A stretch of 64,000 bases of DNA from Lysinibacillus sp. FSL K6-0232 (GTDB lineage Bacteria; Bacillota; Bacilli; Bacillales_A; Planococcaceae). The notes below the pieces were generated by a model that worked only from the letters and a program-made list of their open reading frames with translations, made no database searches and was not told the origin of the DNA. The stretch is from the NCBI RefSeq assembly GCF_038008325.1, contig NZ_JBBOYW010000001.1, positions 2,284,001 through 2,348,000 on the forward strand. The letters are read 5' to 3'. Shown here piece by piece: positions 35,761-44,619 of this stretch (the first letter of the stretch is position 1; each line of letters opens with the position of its first letter). A program made the translations under genes and the position numbers.

Positions 35761-36702
35761 TTAATCGAGTGGTTCTAAAAAAGCTTCAATATCAGCACGT
35801 TTTTCTTCTAAAAATGGTGGAAGCTCTAAATTTTTGCCAAGGTCTTCCACAGTACAATCTACTGTAAATCCTGGACCGTCTGTTGCTAGTTCAAATAAAA
35901 TACCATTACGATCTCTAAAGTAAAGGCTCTGGAAATAATAACGATCTACAACACCTGAGCTATCAAAGCCTCGCTCCTTAATTTTGGCAGCCCATGCTTG
36001 TAGCTCTTCCACGCTCTCTATACGCAATGCTAAATGGTGAATACTCCCTTTGCCTGGCTTTTCGCTTGGCCCTTCTAGCTCTTTCACAATAATTTCACCA
36101 AATACTTCCCCTTCAATTGCTTGAAGAACTGCTTCCTCCTCACGTTCTGCAACAACTGTATATTGGAATAGGTCTTGTAGTAGATGCACTGTGCGCTGCA
36201 AATAGCGAACCGTTATTTCCACTGTCCCCATACCTAAAATACGATGTGCTGCTGGAATATCATTGCCATCCCATGGCTGCCAATGTGCAGGCGTAGCTTG
36301 GCCATGATGATTAATTAGCACCATACGTAGGCCTTCATGGTCTTCAAAAAATAGGGCATCTTTTCCTGCATAGGTTGTAATGGCGCTATGTTCAACCCCC
36401 TGCTGTTGAAAGCGCTCCTGCCAATAGCGCAGGCTATCATAGCTTGGGACAAGTAAGCCAATACGTGTAATGGCATTTGTTCCTCTTACAGTTCGTCCAG
36501 CGACAGGCATTTCAAAAAAGGTTAGCTCTGTACCAGCCGCACCTGTTAGATCGCCATAAAATAAATGATACATGGATGGTGAATCTTGATTGACGGTTTT
36601 TTTCACACGTCGTAGCCCTAAAATTTTTGTATAAAAATCATTATTGTTTTTGCCATTTTTCGTTAGCATGGAAATATGGTGATGTCCATTTAATTTTTTC
36701 AT
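35761..36702 (-). CDS. mhqO: ring-cleaving dioxygenase (MhqO-type glyoxalase/bleomycin fold)
   Basis: A 313-residue vicinal-oxygen-chelate protein with two repeated domains (about 5-140 and 150-280). HHISMLTKNGKNNNDFYTKI holds the first metal histidine, SIHHLALRIESVEELQ the second and NGILFELATDGPG the glutamate. It opens hydroquinone-like aromatic rings in the 2-methylhydroquinone response of Bacillus. An operator dyad sits just upstream at 36725-36748, so it should be repressed by the adjacent MarR protein. AAGGAGGACT precedes ATG 36702. Confidence 0.88.
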   Translation of the reverse strand: MKKLNGHHHISMLTKNGKNNNDFYTKILGLRRVKKTVNQDSPSMYHLFYGDLTGAAGTELTFFEMPVAGRTVRGTNAITRIGLLVPSYDSLRYWQERFQQQGVEHSAITTYAGKDALFFEDHEGLRMVLINHHGQATPAHWQPWDGNDIPAAHRILGMGTVEITVRYLQRTVHLLQDLFQYTVVAEREEEAVLQAIEGEVFGEIIVKELEGPSEKPGKGSIHHLALRIESVEELQAWAAKIKERGFDSSGVVDRYYFQSLYFRDRNGILFELATDGPGFTVDCTVEDLGKNLELPPFLEEKRADIEAFLEPLD

Positions 36703-36724
36703 GATTATTAGTCCTCCTTGTTAT

Positions 36725-36748
36725 TATCACTTGATTGAGCAAGTGATA
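36725..36748. promoter_or_regulatory. MarR-type operator upstream of mhqO
   Basis: TATCACTTG-N6-CAAGTGATA is a perfect dyad of nine-base arms with a 6-base centre, 22 bases before the mhqO start. A one-mismatch-per-arm copy with the same geometry lies upstream of the marR gene at 37224. Confidence 0.75.
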
Positions 36749-36759
36749 GTGTAAAAAAA

Positions 36760-37203
36760 TTACATTGGTGGCAATTGCTTTTCTCGACTATGCTTTTCAA
36801 GCTTTGTCAGCATATTATATAAAGATTTTATTTCTTCTTCTGTTAATATATCTTCAAAAAATGAAGACTGGAAGTGAAGCTGGCTTGGTGTTGCAGCATC
36901 TAGCATCTGTTCCCCTTTTATTGTTAGCGAAATCGTTTTAGTCTTCCAATTTTGCTTACGCATAATAAGCCCCTCTTTTTCAAGTCGGGCAAGCATACGG
37001 GACATTCCACCCTGCGTAACGGTTACTTTCTCCGCTAATTGGGATTGCGTAATAGGCGCATAGGTTTTTATTTGCATGAGCACATCAAATTGTGCAGTGG
37101 TTAAATCAAAGCGTTTTAAAAATTCATTGGACAGGTGATTACTTTGCGTTGTAAAGCGCATCATCCGAATCCATGTTAATGTGCCTAATGTATGATTTTT
37201 CAT
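36760..37203 (-). CDS. mhqR: MarR-family regulator, MhqR-like
   Basis: A 147-residue winged-helix protein with the recognition segment [20 protein letters not shown], then [20 protein letters not shown], the MarR core. No cysteine is present, unlike one-Cys OhrR members, so it would sense quinones by another route. It precedes mhqO and the monooxygenase on the same strand and has operators on both sides. It probably represses them until quinones or related electrophiles appear; the name mhqR is by analogy. Confidence 0.82.
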   Translation of the reverse strand: MKNHTLGTLTWIRMMRFTTQSNHLSNEFLKRFDLTTAQFDVLMQIKTYAPITQSQLAEKVTVTQGGMSRMLARLEKEGLIMRKQNWKTKTISLTIKGEQMLDAATPSQLHFQSSFFEDILTEEEIKSLYNMLTKLEKHSREKQLPPM

Positions 37204-37223
37204 AGCCTGCTCCTCTCTTTTAT

Positions 37224-37247
37224 TATCACTTTACCACGCAAGTGAAT
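37224..37247. promoter_or_regulatory. MarR-type operator upstream of marR, second copy
   Basis: TATCACTTT-N6-CAAGTGAAT has the same 9-6-9 geometry as the copy at 36725 with a mismatch in each arm. It overlaps the predicted -10 region of the marR promoter (TTGCTT-17-TAAAGT on the minus strand). Confidence 0.7.
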
Positions 37248-37263
37248 GCAAAGCAAGAAAAAT

Positions 37264-37281
37264 ATCTCGAATTCGAGGTAT
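37264..37281. promoter_or_regulatory. MhqR-box-like palindrome
   Basis: TATCTCGAATTCGAGGTA matches the known Bacillus MhqR operator core TATCTCGAATTCGAGATA with one change in its outer part. It lies 61-78 bases upstream of the marR start and 20 bases past the cdaS stop, on the upstream side of the marR promoter. Confidence 0.7.
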
Positions 37282-37301
37282 TTTTCATATAGGGATGCCC
37301 C

Positions 37302-37922
37302 CTATATAATACCATGTGGTGTAATTGGATATAAGTTGCCATGAAAGGCAAAAGAAATTCTACCTGTTTCTTCTGATACAATCATAATCAGTGCATCACT
37401 CATTTCACTTAAGCCTAATGCAGCACGATGCCTTGTGCCTAATTTCTTTTCACCTGTATAACGCTCTGATAATGGTAGTACATTTGCGGCTGACTCAATC
37501 ACATTATGATGAATTAGCACTGCTCCATCATGTAGTGGATTCCCCGGAAAGAAAATAGATTCCAGCAATGAATGTGTCACCTCCGCACCAATATGTACAC
37601 CGGGCTGAATCAAATGCTGTAACGAATCTTCACGTTCAATCACAATTAAACCACCATGCTTTCTCGTGGACATATTTTGCACGCTATACGATAGTTCTGG
37701 ATATTTTTCGGTAAATGGGGAAAGATAGCAATTCAAATAAAATGTAGCGGCTTTCATTTCAATGGTCATAAATTTCTCTTTAATTTTTTCAAAATTACCA
37801 AGAAGGCAGTTTGTGTCTGTGTCCATTTCCTCTATGCTTTGCTGCAATGATAAAATTACTTGAAGCAGCTCCTCCTTTAACGTTTCCTTCATTGGCGAAA
37901 AGTCGCAATTGATCGTATCCAT
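37302..37922 (-). CDS. cdaS: sporulation-type diadenylate cyclase
   Basis: A 206-residue protein with a helical N-terminal regulatory segment (about residues 1-60) and a DAC domain with the motifs PLHDGAVLI and GTRHRAALG. It makes the second messenger c-di-AMP. The small size and N-terminal helical arm match CdaS, the DAC expressed during spore formation, and not membrane-bound CdaA. ATG 37922 lies behind GAGAGGTG; the frame extends to an ATG at 37937 that overlaps the ribosome site. Confidence 0.88.
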   Translation of the reverse strand: MDTINCDFSPMKETLKEELLQVILSLQQSIEEMDTDTNCLLGNFEKIKEKFMTIEMKAATFYLNCYLSPFTEKYPELSYSVQNMSTRKHGGLIVIEREDSLQHLIQPGVHIGAEVTHSLLESIFFPGNPLHDGAVLIHHNVIESAANVLPLSERYTGEKKLGTRHRAALGLSEMSDALIMIVSEETGRISFAFHGNLYPITPHGII

Positions 37923-37984
37923 GCAAACACCTCTCATTGTTTCAGCTTTGTATAGAGTAGTGTTTCTCCATCGCTATTTTTTAT

Positions 37985-38030
37985 GCTTATGAAAAACGAC
38001 TCCCTACTATTGAAATAGGAAGTCGCTCTA
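37985..38030 (-). terminator. terminator of the 76-residue membrane protein gene
   Basis: GCGACTTCCTA and TAGTAGGGAGTCG pair on the minus strand (with small bulges) followed by TTTTTCAT, seven bases after the stop at 38037. Confidence 0.7.
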
Positions 38031-38036
38031 GTTGGC

Positions 38037-38267
38037 TTACATATGTCCTGCGCGAATTTTTTTCACAATACTAAAGGTCGTATACATAGCAGCAGGTCCT
38101 AGCACAGCGATAAAAATAAGCCAGACGGTTAAATTATCATTTGCCTTCAATGCTTCATAGTTTGTGATGACAAAGACGATTAGACCAAATAATAAAAAAT
38201 AACTCAGCACATTTGGAAAAATGACGATTAAGCGCAAGAGTGCTGGTGGCATCTTTTGTTGATTCAT
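38037..38267 (-). CDS. small two-helix membrane protein, 76 residues
   Basis: ATG 38267 opens a frame with two membrane helices (VLSYFLLFGLIVFVIT and LTVWLIFIAVLGPAAM) and a basic C-terminus. The ribosome site is AAGGGG. Family and function are not recognised. It follows the methyl-accepting receptor's upstream neighbour on the same strand but has its own terminator. Confidence 0.7.
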   Translation of the reverse strand: MNQQKMPPALLRLIVIFPNVLSYFLLFGLIVFVITNYEALKANDNLTVWLIFIAVLGPAAMYTTFSIVKKIRAGHM

Positions 38268-38328
38268 GTAAACTACACCCCTTTTTCAATTATACGGGAA
38301 TAATACCATTGCCTGCACTATATTTCTG

Positions 38329-40323
38329 TTATACTTTATATTTGCCTGCGGATTGCTGAAGGCTTTCGGCTGTTGCATTTAATTGATCGATAAATGCTGT
38401 CATGCCCTCCATGCTTTGTGCTTGATGTTTTGCCTTTTGTGCAACGGCATCAACACTGTTAGATGTTTGCTTTGCGAGCAATGATACATCCTCCATCGTT
38501 GCTGTTACTTCCTCTGTGCTTGCAGCAATCTCCTCTGTTGAGCTAGATACTAAATCCACCTGTGTTGCCAGCACTTGTACATCATTATGAATGCCCTCGA
38601 AGGATTGTTGTGCTTCCTCCACAACGGAACGCCCCGCATGTAAAACATCTGCTGTCGATTGAATAGTTATCACCATATTAGCGGTTTCTTTTTGAACATC
38701 TACTACTACTTGTGTAATGCGATCTGCTGCGACTTTAGAATCTTCTGCCAATTTACGCACTTCCTCGGCTACGACTGCAAAGCCTTTTCCTGCTTCTCCA
38801 GCACGAGCCGCTTCAATAGAAGCATTTAATGCTAGTAAATTCGTTTGATCGGAAATACCTGTGATGACATTGGTAAATTCTCCAATCATTGCGGATAATT
38901 TTTCTAATTCCTGTGTACCGATAACCGCAAAATCTGTTTTTTCATGAATCGTTACTAATTGCTGCTGAAGTGTACGCATAATTTGTAAGCCATTATCAGC
39001 ATTTTCCTCTGTGTTACGAGAAATAGTAGAAATTTCAGCAATGGATTCTGAAATATGTTGAATACCTCGTGCTAATTCTTCCATTGAATGCGTGCTATCT
39101 TCCGTATTTTGTTGCTGTGCAAAGGATGCCTGTGCAACTTGGCTTGATTCTTGTTGAATTGTAGCAGCGGAATCAAGTGTGTCATGGGCATTTTCTTGAA
39201 TGGTATATGTCGCTGCTTTAATGTCGTTCGCACCTTGCTTTAATTCCCGCATAATTATTTGGAAATTGTCCATCATGCCATTAAATGAAGCAACTAATCG
39301 CCCAATTTCATCTTGCGCATTAATAGGGATTCGCTTCGTTAAATCGGCTTCACCTTTACTGATCTCCTCCAAAGAGTCACGTACATTATTAATACGATTG
39401 ACCTGTCGAGCAATAGATACACCTGTAATAAAGAAAATAACACAAACCACAATTAATGATGCCACAATGGTGCCAATTAAAATATGTGAAAGAATTTTAT
39501 TCGAAACAATAATAGCTAAAGATGTACCATTGGATAGTGGCTTTACATATTGCGTCACACGTGTTCCATCATAACGCCCTGAAAAATCTGTTGCTTGATG
39601 TGTAGAAAAGTGAGCAGACTTAAAACCGATAGCTGCTAAATCTTTATCGGCTGTTGCTGCAATCACCTGACCTGCTTCATCTACAATTGCCGCATATAGC
39701 ACCGTTGAAGATAAATATTGGTTCAGCTCATTAATATAAGATTCACCGCCAATGCTCGCTTCTAAATCTAATAGCTGCTGACCATTACGTGCTACTTGTA
39801 TAATTTGTGGTGTTGCAGGATTCCAACTACCTACACCGACAAATTTAAAAAATTCATTGTCAATATCACGGAACTGTGCCTTTTGGACAATTTCCTGTGC
39901 ACTGCCCTCCAATAATTGCATATATTCCGCCGCTTGCCCATTTGGGTCTGCACCAAAATTAAAGTCAATAGCTGGTGCAATCGATGTTACGGTTGTATTA
40001 CCTTTATCATCTGTACTCCAAATTTCATCTATACCTCCACGCTCAGCAATCGCTTTTAAATCTTCATGTGTTGCACCTTGGTCAAGAATATACGATGCCA
40101 TTACGGATTCAGCAATCATTTCTTTCTCCATGATTTCTTCAGCCTTTTCTCGGGATTGAATCGCTGCTTCTAATCCCATCACAATAGAGTTAGCAAGTGC
40201 CTCTCCATTGCTCTTTTCACTTTTATATGTAGCTCGGTAAATATAAATAGAAAATGCACCAATAATCAATACAACGATGATCATAATCTCCAGCAGCATC
40301 TTCCATTTCATTGAATTTCTCAT
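38329..40323 (-). CDS. methyl-accepting chemotaxis protein
   Basis: A 664-residue receptor. TM1 is at about residues 8-30 and the extracellular sensor (dCache-like) covers about 31-275. TM2 is at about 280-303 ([20 protein letters not shown]) and is followed by a HAMP domain. The cytoplasmic coiled-coil tip carries [20 protein letters not shown] and [16 protein letters not shown]. It senses an unidentified ligand and controls CheA at the pole. The 261 bases upstream show no clear promoter or gene. Confidence 0.93.
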   Translation of the reverse strand: MRNSMKWKMLLEIMIIVVLIIGAFSIYIYRATYKSEKSNGEALANSIVMGLEAAIQSREKAEEIMEKEMIAESVMASYILDQGATHEDLKAIAERGGIDEIWSTDDKGNTTVTSIAPAIDFNFGADPNGQAAEYMQLLEGSAQEIVQKAQFRDIDNEFFKFVGVGSWNPATPQIIQVARNGQQLLDLEASIGGESYINELNQYLSSTVLYAAIVDEAGQVIAATADKDLAAIGFKSAHFSTHQATDFSGRYDGTRVTQYVKPLSNGTSLAIIVSNKILSHILIGTIVASLIVVCVIFFITGVSIARQVNRINNVRDSLEEISKGEADLTKRIPINAQDEIGRLVASFNGMMDNFQIIMRELKQGANDIKAATYTIQENAHDTLDSAATIQQESSQVAQASFAQQQNTEDSTHSMEELARGIQHISESIAEISTISRNTEENADNGLQIMRTLQQQLVTIHEKTDFAVIGTQELEKLSAMIGEFTNVITGISDQTNLLALNASIEAARAGEAGKGFAVVAEEVRKLAEDSKVAADRITQVVVDVQKETANMVITIQSTADVLHAGRSVVEEAQQSFEGIHNDVQVLATQVDLVSSSTEEIAASTEEVTATMEDVSLLAKQTSNSVDAVAQKAKHQAQSMEGMTAFIDQLNATAESLQQSAGKYKV

Positions 40324-40540
40324 GCTAACGCTCCCCCTAAAAAGTACAGCTTTTCCATTTCATCATACAATAGTCCTTCCATATATTTCATTCATTTTTT
40401 TCAAACTGCTAACAATAAATCAGGAAATTGTCATTAAATTGTAATAATTTAATTAGGATAAATAGCATAAGTTATAGAGGTCAATTTAGGGTATTATCAA
40501 TTGGATTAAGTAGCGCATTTCATTAGGTGTTTAGAACTAC

Positions 40541-40572
40541 AAAAGAAGTGTTTCAAATAGCTCTTGAAACAC
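40541..40572 (-). terminator. terminator of rnz
   Basis: GTGTTTCAA (40548-40556) and TTGAAACAC (40564-40572) form a 9-bp stem with a 7-base loop; on the minus strand it is followed by TTCTTTTG. Confidence 0.75.
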
Positions 40573-40584
40573 CTCCTTAGATGG

Positions 40585-41526
40585 CTAAAGTAATTGATTG
40601 TTGTGCCAAGTAAAGGTTGTATGATCGGCGGTTAATAGTGTTTGTGGGAAAACATGCTGGGCTTGTGCTAAAAACTGAGGTAAATCTTGTGGAAGAAAGC
40701 GAGCGCTCAAATGATTTAATAGTAAATAGCTTGCTCCTGCTTGCTGTGCAACTTTGGCTGCCTCTGTATTTGTTGCATGCCCATATTTTGTTGCGAGGTC
40801 TGTCATTGTGCCATCAAAGGTTGCTTCATGTACAACAATATCAGCATTCATTGCTAATTGCACAGCTTCTTGACAATATTTTGTATCTCCTAAAATTGTT
40901 AGCGTAAAGCCCTTTTTAGGGGGAGCAGTTACATCCTTCGCTTGAATAACAGTGCCATTGTCCAGCACAATATGCTGCCCTTTCTTCAACTGCCCAAGCA
41001 GTGGACCTTTCGGAATACCGAGAGCCTGCGCTTTTTCTATTAATAATTCACCTGGTAAATCCTTTTGCTCAATACGATAGCCATAGCATGGAACAACATG
41101 GCGCAGCTCCTTAGCGTAAATCGTAAAATAATCATCCTCAAAAATAATGCCCTCCTGCACCTCTACAAAATGCACAGCATATGTTAAATGAGTGTTGGAT
41201 AACGCCAATGTTTGCTCAATCCATTGCTGTAAGCCTGCTGGACCAAAAATTGTTAAAGACTCATCTCCTCCTTGAAAGGAGCGCGAGCTTAAAAAGCCAG
41301 GTAAGCCTAAAATATGATCACCATGTAAATGCGTAATAAAAACTTTCGTTACCTTCCGTGGTTTTAACGAGGTATGTAAAATTTGATGCTGTGTTGCCTC
41401 GCCACAGTCAAATAGCCACATTTCCCCTATTTCATCTAATAGCTTCACCATTAAAGCACTTGTATTACGATCTTTTGAAGGCATGCCTGCACCTGTTCCT
41501 AAAAAATGTAGCTGCACATCTGCCAC
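40585..41526 (-). CDS. rnz: ribonuclease Z (tRNA 3'-end processing)
   Basis: A 313-residue metallo-beta-lactamase nuclease with FLGTGAGMPSKDRN, THLHGDHILGLPGFLSSRSF (zinc site) and HEATFDGTMTDLATKYGH, the canonical RNase Z order. It cuts tRNA precursors after the discriminator base. ATG 41526 starts the protein at the usual position. It is immediately downstream of the cobalamin cluster terminator but on the same strand, with its own transcription. Confidence 0.95.
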   Translation of the reverse strand: MADVQLHFLGTGAGMPSKDRNTSALMVKLLDEIGEMWLFDCGEATQHQILHTSLKPRKVTKVFITHLHGDHILGLPGFLSSRSFQGGDESLTIFGPAGLQQWIEQTLALSNTHLTYAVHFVEVQEGIIFEDDYFTIYAKELRHVVPCYGYRIEQKDLPGELLIEKAQALGIPKGPLLGQLKKGQHIVLDNGTVIQAKDVTAPPKKGFTLTILGDTKYCQEAVQLAMNADIVVHEATFDGTMTDLATKYGHATNTEAAKVAQQAGASYLLLNHLSARFLPQDLPQFLAQAQHVFPQTLLTADHTTFTWHNNQLL

Positions 41527-41570
41527 CTCGTTTCTTATTCTATCCCTTTATTGTACCCTATTCATATCAA

Positions 41571-41609
41571 GAAGAAAAACCTTTGACAAAATAGCTTTCC
41601 CAAAGGTTT
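41571..41609 (-). terminator. terminator of the cobalamin operon
   Basis: AAACCTTTG and CAAAGGTTT form a 9-bp stem with a 15-base loop on the minus strand, followed by TTCTTC. It lies just after the methyltransferase stop and closes the 15.7-kb operon. Confidence 0.7.
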
Positions 41610-41614
41610 ATGTA

Positions 41615-42451
41615 TTATTTAGGCTGCCATGATACAAGTGCTGCATGAAAATCATGACGATAATAATAACGCCCATTTCTTTCTTCGATAAAAGGTGCCA
41701 GTGATTCCTCCACATGTGCTTGCTGGAAGTTGGCACTTAATATTTTTTTACTTTGTGTTGCTATTAGCTGCTCATAGCTATTATATTCATAGACACGCTC
41801 TAACGGAATGATTTGACAGTCTGCGTAAATATCCATTTCATATAATAAGTTTAAAAATTCAATATAATCTCTACGTGGAAATTTAATCGCATAGCCATAT
41901 TTTTCATATAAATATTCATAATGTGGTTGAATTGGCCCTGTTGTCATGCCAATAATCGCTCGCTTTTTTGCAAGACGATTCATATGATACAAGGCTTTTT
42001 TAATTTCATACATACGATAAAAACAATTAATGCCTAACACAATATCATGTGGCTCGATATCATCAGCAGCTAAATGCTCCCACTTTGCATGCACATAGGA
42101 AACATGCTGCTCATTAGGCATGCATTGTTGTAAATAATGCAAAATACTTTCAGAGCTATCTACACATGTTAGCTTGTCCACCTGTTGTGCTAATGGGAAT
42201 GTATAATTCCCCCAGCCAGGACCAATTTCTAATACGGAATGCTGCGGTTCAATGCTTTTTTGCAGCTCTTGAAAAATTTTTGCAGCATAAGGGTCTGTCT
42301 GGCCTAATTTTTTTCGTGCGACAGACTGTGTCCAAAATTGCTCCTCTAGCTGATCATTGACCATACGCTCAGGCATATGACCATGCCAATCCTTCATACC
42401 CTCCTGCCATAATGCTTCATAATTAATGGCTAACGGCCCTTTTCTTGTCAT
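41615..42451 (-). CDS. class I SAM-dependent methyltransferase in the cobalamin operon, unknown substrate
   Basis: A 278-residue protein with the Rossmann SAM motif SVLEIGPGWGNYTFPLAQQ and an acidic motif II (TCVDSSESILHYLQ). It is not a corrin-ring methyltransferase: those have the CobA/CbiF fold with GAGPGDPDLIT. Its start overlaps the cobQ stop by four bases (42448-42451), so it is coupled to cobyric acid synthase and is the last gene of the operon. The role is unknown. A cobalamin-dependent or cobinamide-modifying methylation, or an unrelated passenger gene, are both possible. Confidence 0.75.
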   Translation of the reverse strand: MTRKGPLAINYEALWQEGMKDWHGHMPERMVNDQLEEQFWTQSVARKKLGQTDPYAAKIFQELQKSIEPQHSVLEIGPGWGNYTFPLAQQVDKLTCVDSSESILHYLQQCMPNEQHVSYVHAKWEHLAADDIEPHDIVLGINCFYRMYEIKKALYHMNRLAKKRAIIGMTTGPIQPHYEYLYEKYGYAIKFPRRDYIEFLNLLYEMDIYADCQIIPLERVYEYNSYEQLIATQSKKILSANFQQAHVEESLAPFIEERNGRYYYRHDFHAALVSWQPK

Positions 42452-43947
42452 ACAGATACCTCTAACGATAACATTTCATATATTTTTTTCATATCAAGAT
42501 TAGCACGTACATGGCTAGCAAGCATATTGTAGGCATCCTCTCGTTGTTGCGCATCGCTTTTTACATCACTTGGTAAAGCGACTAAGCCCTTTTTTAATCG
42601 TATTTCATTGACAAGCTGGCGAGTAAATGGCCGATTATGGAATAGACCATGGAAATACGTGCCAATTATCTGTTCATCATGACTAATAGCGCCGTCTACA
42701 CGCCCATCCTCAAGCTGTAGAAATGGTGATACTTCATCACGTAAAATTTTGGTACGCCCTAGATGGATTTCATAGCCTGTCAATATATCCTGCCCTCTTG
42801 TGCCTGTCATTTGCACAGTCTTTTTATCCCCAACAAAAATCGTTTCCATTGGCAATAGTCCAAGACCTTCAGCCGATTCACCATTTCCTTCCACTGCATC
42901 TGGGTCTAGTAATGTTTCACCAAGCATTTGGAAGCCGCCACAAATGCCGATAATTTTTGTGCCGCGCTGATGTAAATGGGCAATCGCCTTATCAAAGCCC
43001 TGTGCCTTTAACCATGCTAAGTCATCCATGGTGCTTTTTGTTCCTGGCAGTATTAGTAAATCCGGTGTCCCAAGCTCCTGCACATTGCCAACTAAACGAA
43101 CACCTACCTCAGGCTCATCAAAGAATGGATCAATATCTGTAAAGTTTGAAATACGTGGCAAGCGAATCATCGCTACATCTACGACAAATTCGCCAGGCTT
43201 TGGCTTTTTAAAGCGCAGGGACGATAAGGCGAGAGAATCCTCCGCTTCGATCTTGACATCCAAATAAGGAATAACACCAAGCACTGGAATGCCTGTTTCA
43301 CGCTCGACCCATTCCAGACCATCATCCAGTAATTCTCGCATACCTCTAAACTTATTAATAACTAGCCCTTTGACACGTGCTCGCTCCGCCTCATCCAGCA
43401 GTGCCAGTGTCCCAATAATCGAGGCAAAAACGCCGCCACGATCAATATCAGCCACAAGCACGACCGCAGCATCTGCTAAATGCGCCATTCGCATATTGGC
43501 AATATCGCGATCCTTTAAATTAATTTCTGCTGGGCTTCCTGCACCCTCTAGCACAATCACATCATATGTATGCTGTAATGTACGCACCGATTTTTCAACA
43601 ATCGGCATCGCTTCCTGCACAAAGTTATTGCGATAGCTTTTAGCATCCATATTTAAAAAATGTTTGCCATGCACAATAACTTCAGACATCATATCTTGCT
43701 TCGGCTTGAGCAAAATAGGATTCATATCCGTTGTTGCGACAACGCGGGCTGCCTCTGCCTGTACACCCTGTGCACGGCCAATTTCTCCGCCATCTTTTGT
43801 TACAAATGAATTAAGTGCCATATTTTGCGATTTAAACGGCACTACTTGAAAACCATCATCTGAAAAGATACGACATAATGCCGTACAAATCATACTTTTT
43901 CCAACATCAGAGGCTGTTCCTTGAATCATAATAGATTTAGCTGGCAT
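42448..43947 (-). CDS. cobQ: cobyric acid synthase
   Basis: A 499-residue two-domain glutamine amidotransferase. It has an N-terminal P-loop domain (MIQGTASDVGKSM, then MALNSFVTKDGGEIGRAQ), SPAEINLKDRDIANM, and a C-terminal GATase domain with the cysteine motif GICGGFQMLG. It amidates the b, d, e and g side chains of the corrin ring. GGAGG precedes ATG 43947. The 122-base gap to cobO holds the second 21-bp repeat array. Confidence 0.95.
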   Translation of the reverse strand: MPAKSIMIQGTASDVGKSMICTALCRIFSDDGFQVVPFKSQNMALNSFVTKDGGEIGRAQGVQAEAARVVATTDMNPILLKPKQDMMSEVIVHGKHFLNMDAKSYRNNFVQEAMPIVEKSVRTLQHTYDVIVLEGAGSPAEINLKDRDIANMRMAHLADAAVVLVADIDRGGVFASIIGTLALLDEAERARVKGLVINKFRGMRELLDDGLEWVERETGIPVLGVIPYLDVKIEAEDSLALSSLRFKKPKPGEFVVDVAMIRLPRISNFTDIDPFFDEPEVGVRLVGNVQELGTPDLLILPGTKSTMDDLAWLKAQGFDKAIAHLHQRGTKIIGICGGFQMLGETLLDPDAVEGNGESAEGLGLLPMETIFVGDKKTVQMTGTRGQDILTGYEIHLGRTKILRDEVSPFLQLEDGRVDGAISHDEQIIGTYFHGLFHNRPFTRQLVNEIRLKKGLVALPSDVKSDAQQREDAYNMLASHVRANLDMKKIYEMLSLEVSV

Positions 43948-43982
43948 CGTTCTTTTTCCTCCGTTGTAATTGATGTAGCGCG

Positions 43983-44065
43983 GGTATTTATTTTGGTTCC
44001 GCGGCTATTTGCTTCTTTTCCGCATGTATTTGCCTTGGCTCCGCGGCTATTCACCCAGCCCTTGG
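43983..44065. repeat. 21-bp tandem repeat array (locus B, about 4 units)
   Basis: GGTATT, GCTATT, TGTATT and GCTATT start at 43983, 44004, 44025 and 44046, at exact 21-base steps, with CCGCG or CCGCA just before the next unit. The sequence is the same family as 11940-12080, including the GGYTCCGCG-type unit end. It lies in the only large gap of the cobalamin operon, so it is transcribed with it. Confidence 0.8.
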
Positions 44066-44069
44066 TTAG

Positions 44070-44606
44070 TTAAAATTCAAGCCCTTTCACCGCTGGGATG
44101 CCTTCATCATAATAATGCTTTGTCGCATCAATGGTTGATACTAAATCAGCTAGCTCCAGTAGGGCTGGATGAGCGCTTCTGCCTGTCACAACAAGATGCA
44201 TCGTTGATGGGCGTTGCTTAATAGCCTCTAGCACCTCTGCCAATGGGAGCACATCAGCAATTGGAAACCTTGTAATGGCAAGTGCATTGTTTAATTCATC
44301 TAACACTAATAAATCAATGCTGTCATCCTGCAAGGCTTCCTTTGTTTTTTGCCATGCCTTTGCTAAAGCAGTGCGGTGCTCTTCAGGTGTCTTTGTCCAT
44401 GTAAAGCCAATGCCCATTTGCTCCATGTCCACGCCAAGCTTACGCAGGGCAATTTGTTCGCCATATGTACGCTCTGGTGATTTAATAAATTGCATATAGC
44501 GCACATGTAAGCCACGGCCAACCGCGCGTAATGTTACGCCAAGGGATGCCGTTGTTTTGCCCTTTCCTTCGCCTGTATAAACTAACAACAAGCCTTTTTT
44601 AGCCAT
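44070..44606 (-). CDS. cobO: cob(I)yrinic acid a,c-diamide adenosyltransferase
   Basis: A 178-residue CobO/BtuR-type enzyme with the P-loop YTGEGKGKTTASLG near the N-terminus and VLDELNNALA. It transfers the adenosyl group from ATP to cobalt. ATG 44606 follows TAAGGAGGC; the longer frame to 44669 begins in the preceding gene. It lies 13 bases after the nitroreductase gene. Confidence 0.94.
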   Translation of the reverse strand: MAKKGLLLVYTGEGKGKTTASLGVTLRAVGRGLHVRYMQFIKSPERTYGEQIALRKLGVDMEQMGIGFTWTKTPEEHRTALAKAWQKTKEALQDDSIDLLVLDELNNALAITRFPIADVLPLAEVLEAIKQRPSTMHLVVTGRSAHPALLELADLVSTIDATKHYYDEGIPAVKGLEF

Positions 44607-44619
44607 GTGTTTAGCCTCC

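Noticed and set aside
37290-37320. Hairpin ATATAGGG / CCCCTATAT after cdaS as a terminator
   Set aside because: The stem overlaps the cdaS stop and the following bases are not a clear U-tract; too weak to annotate.
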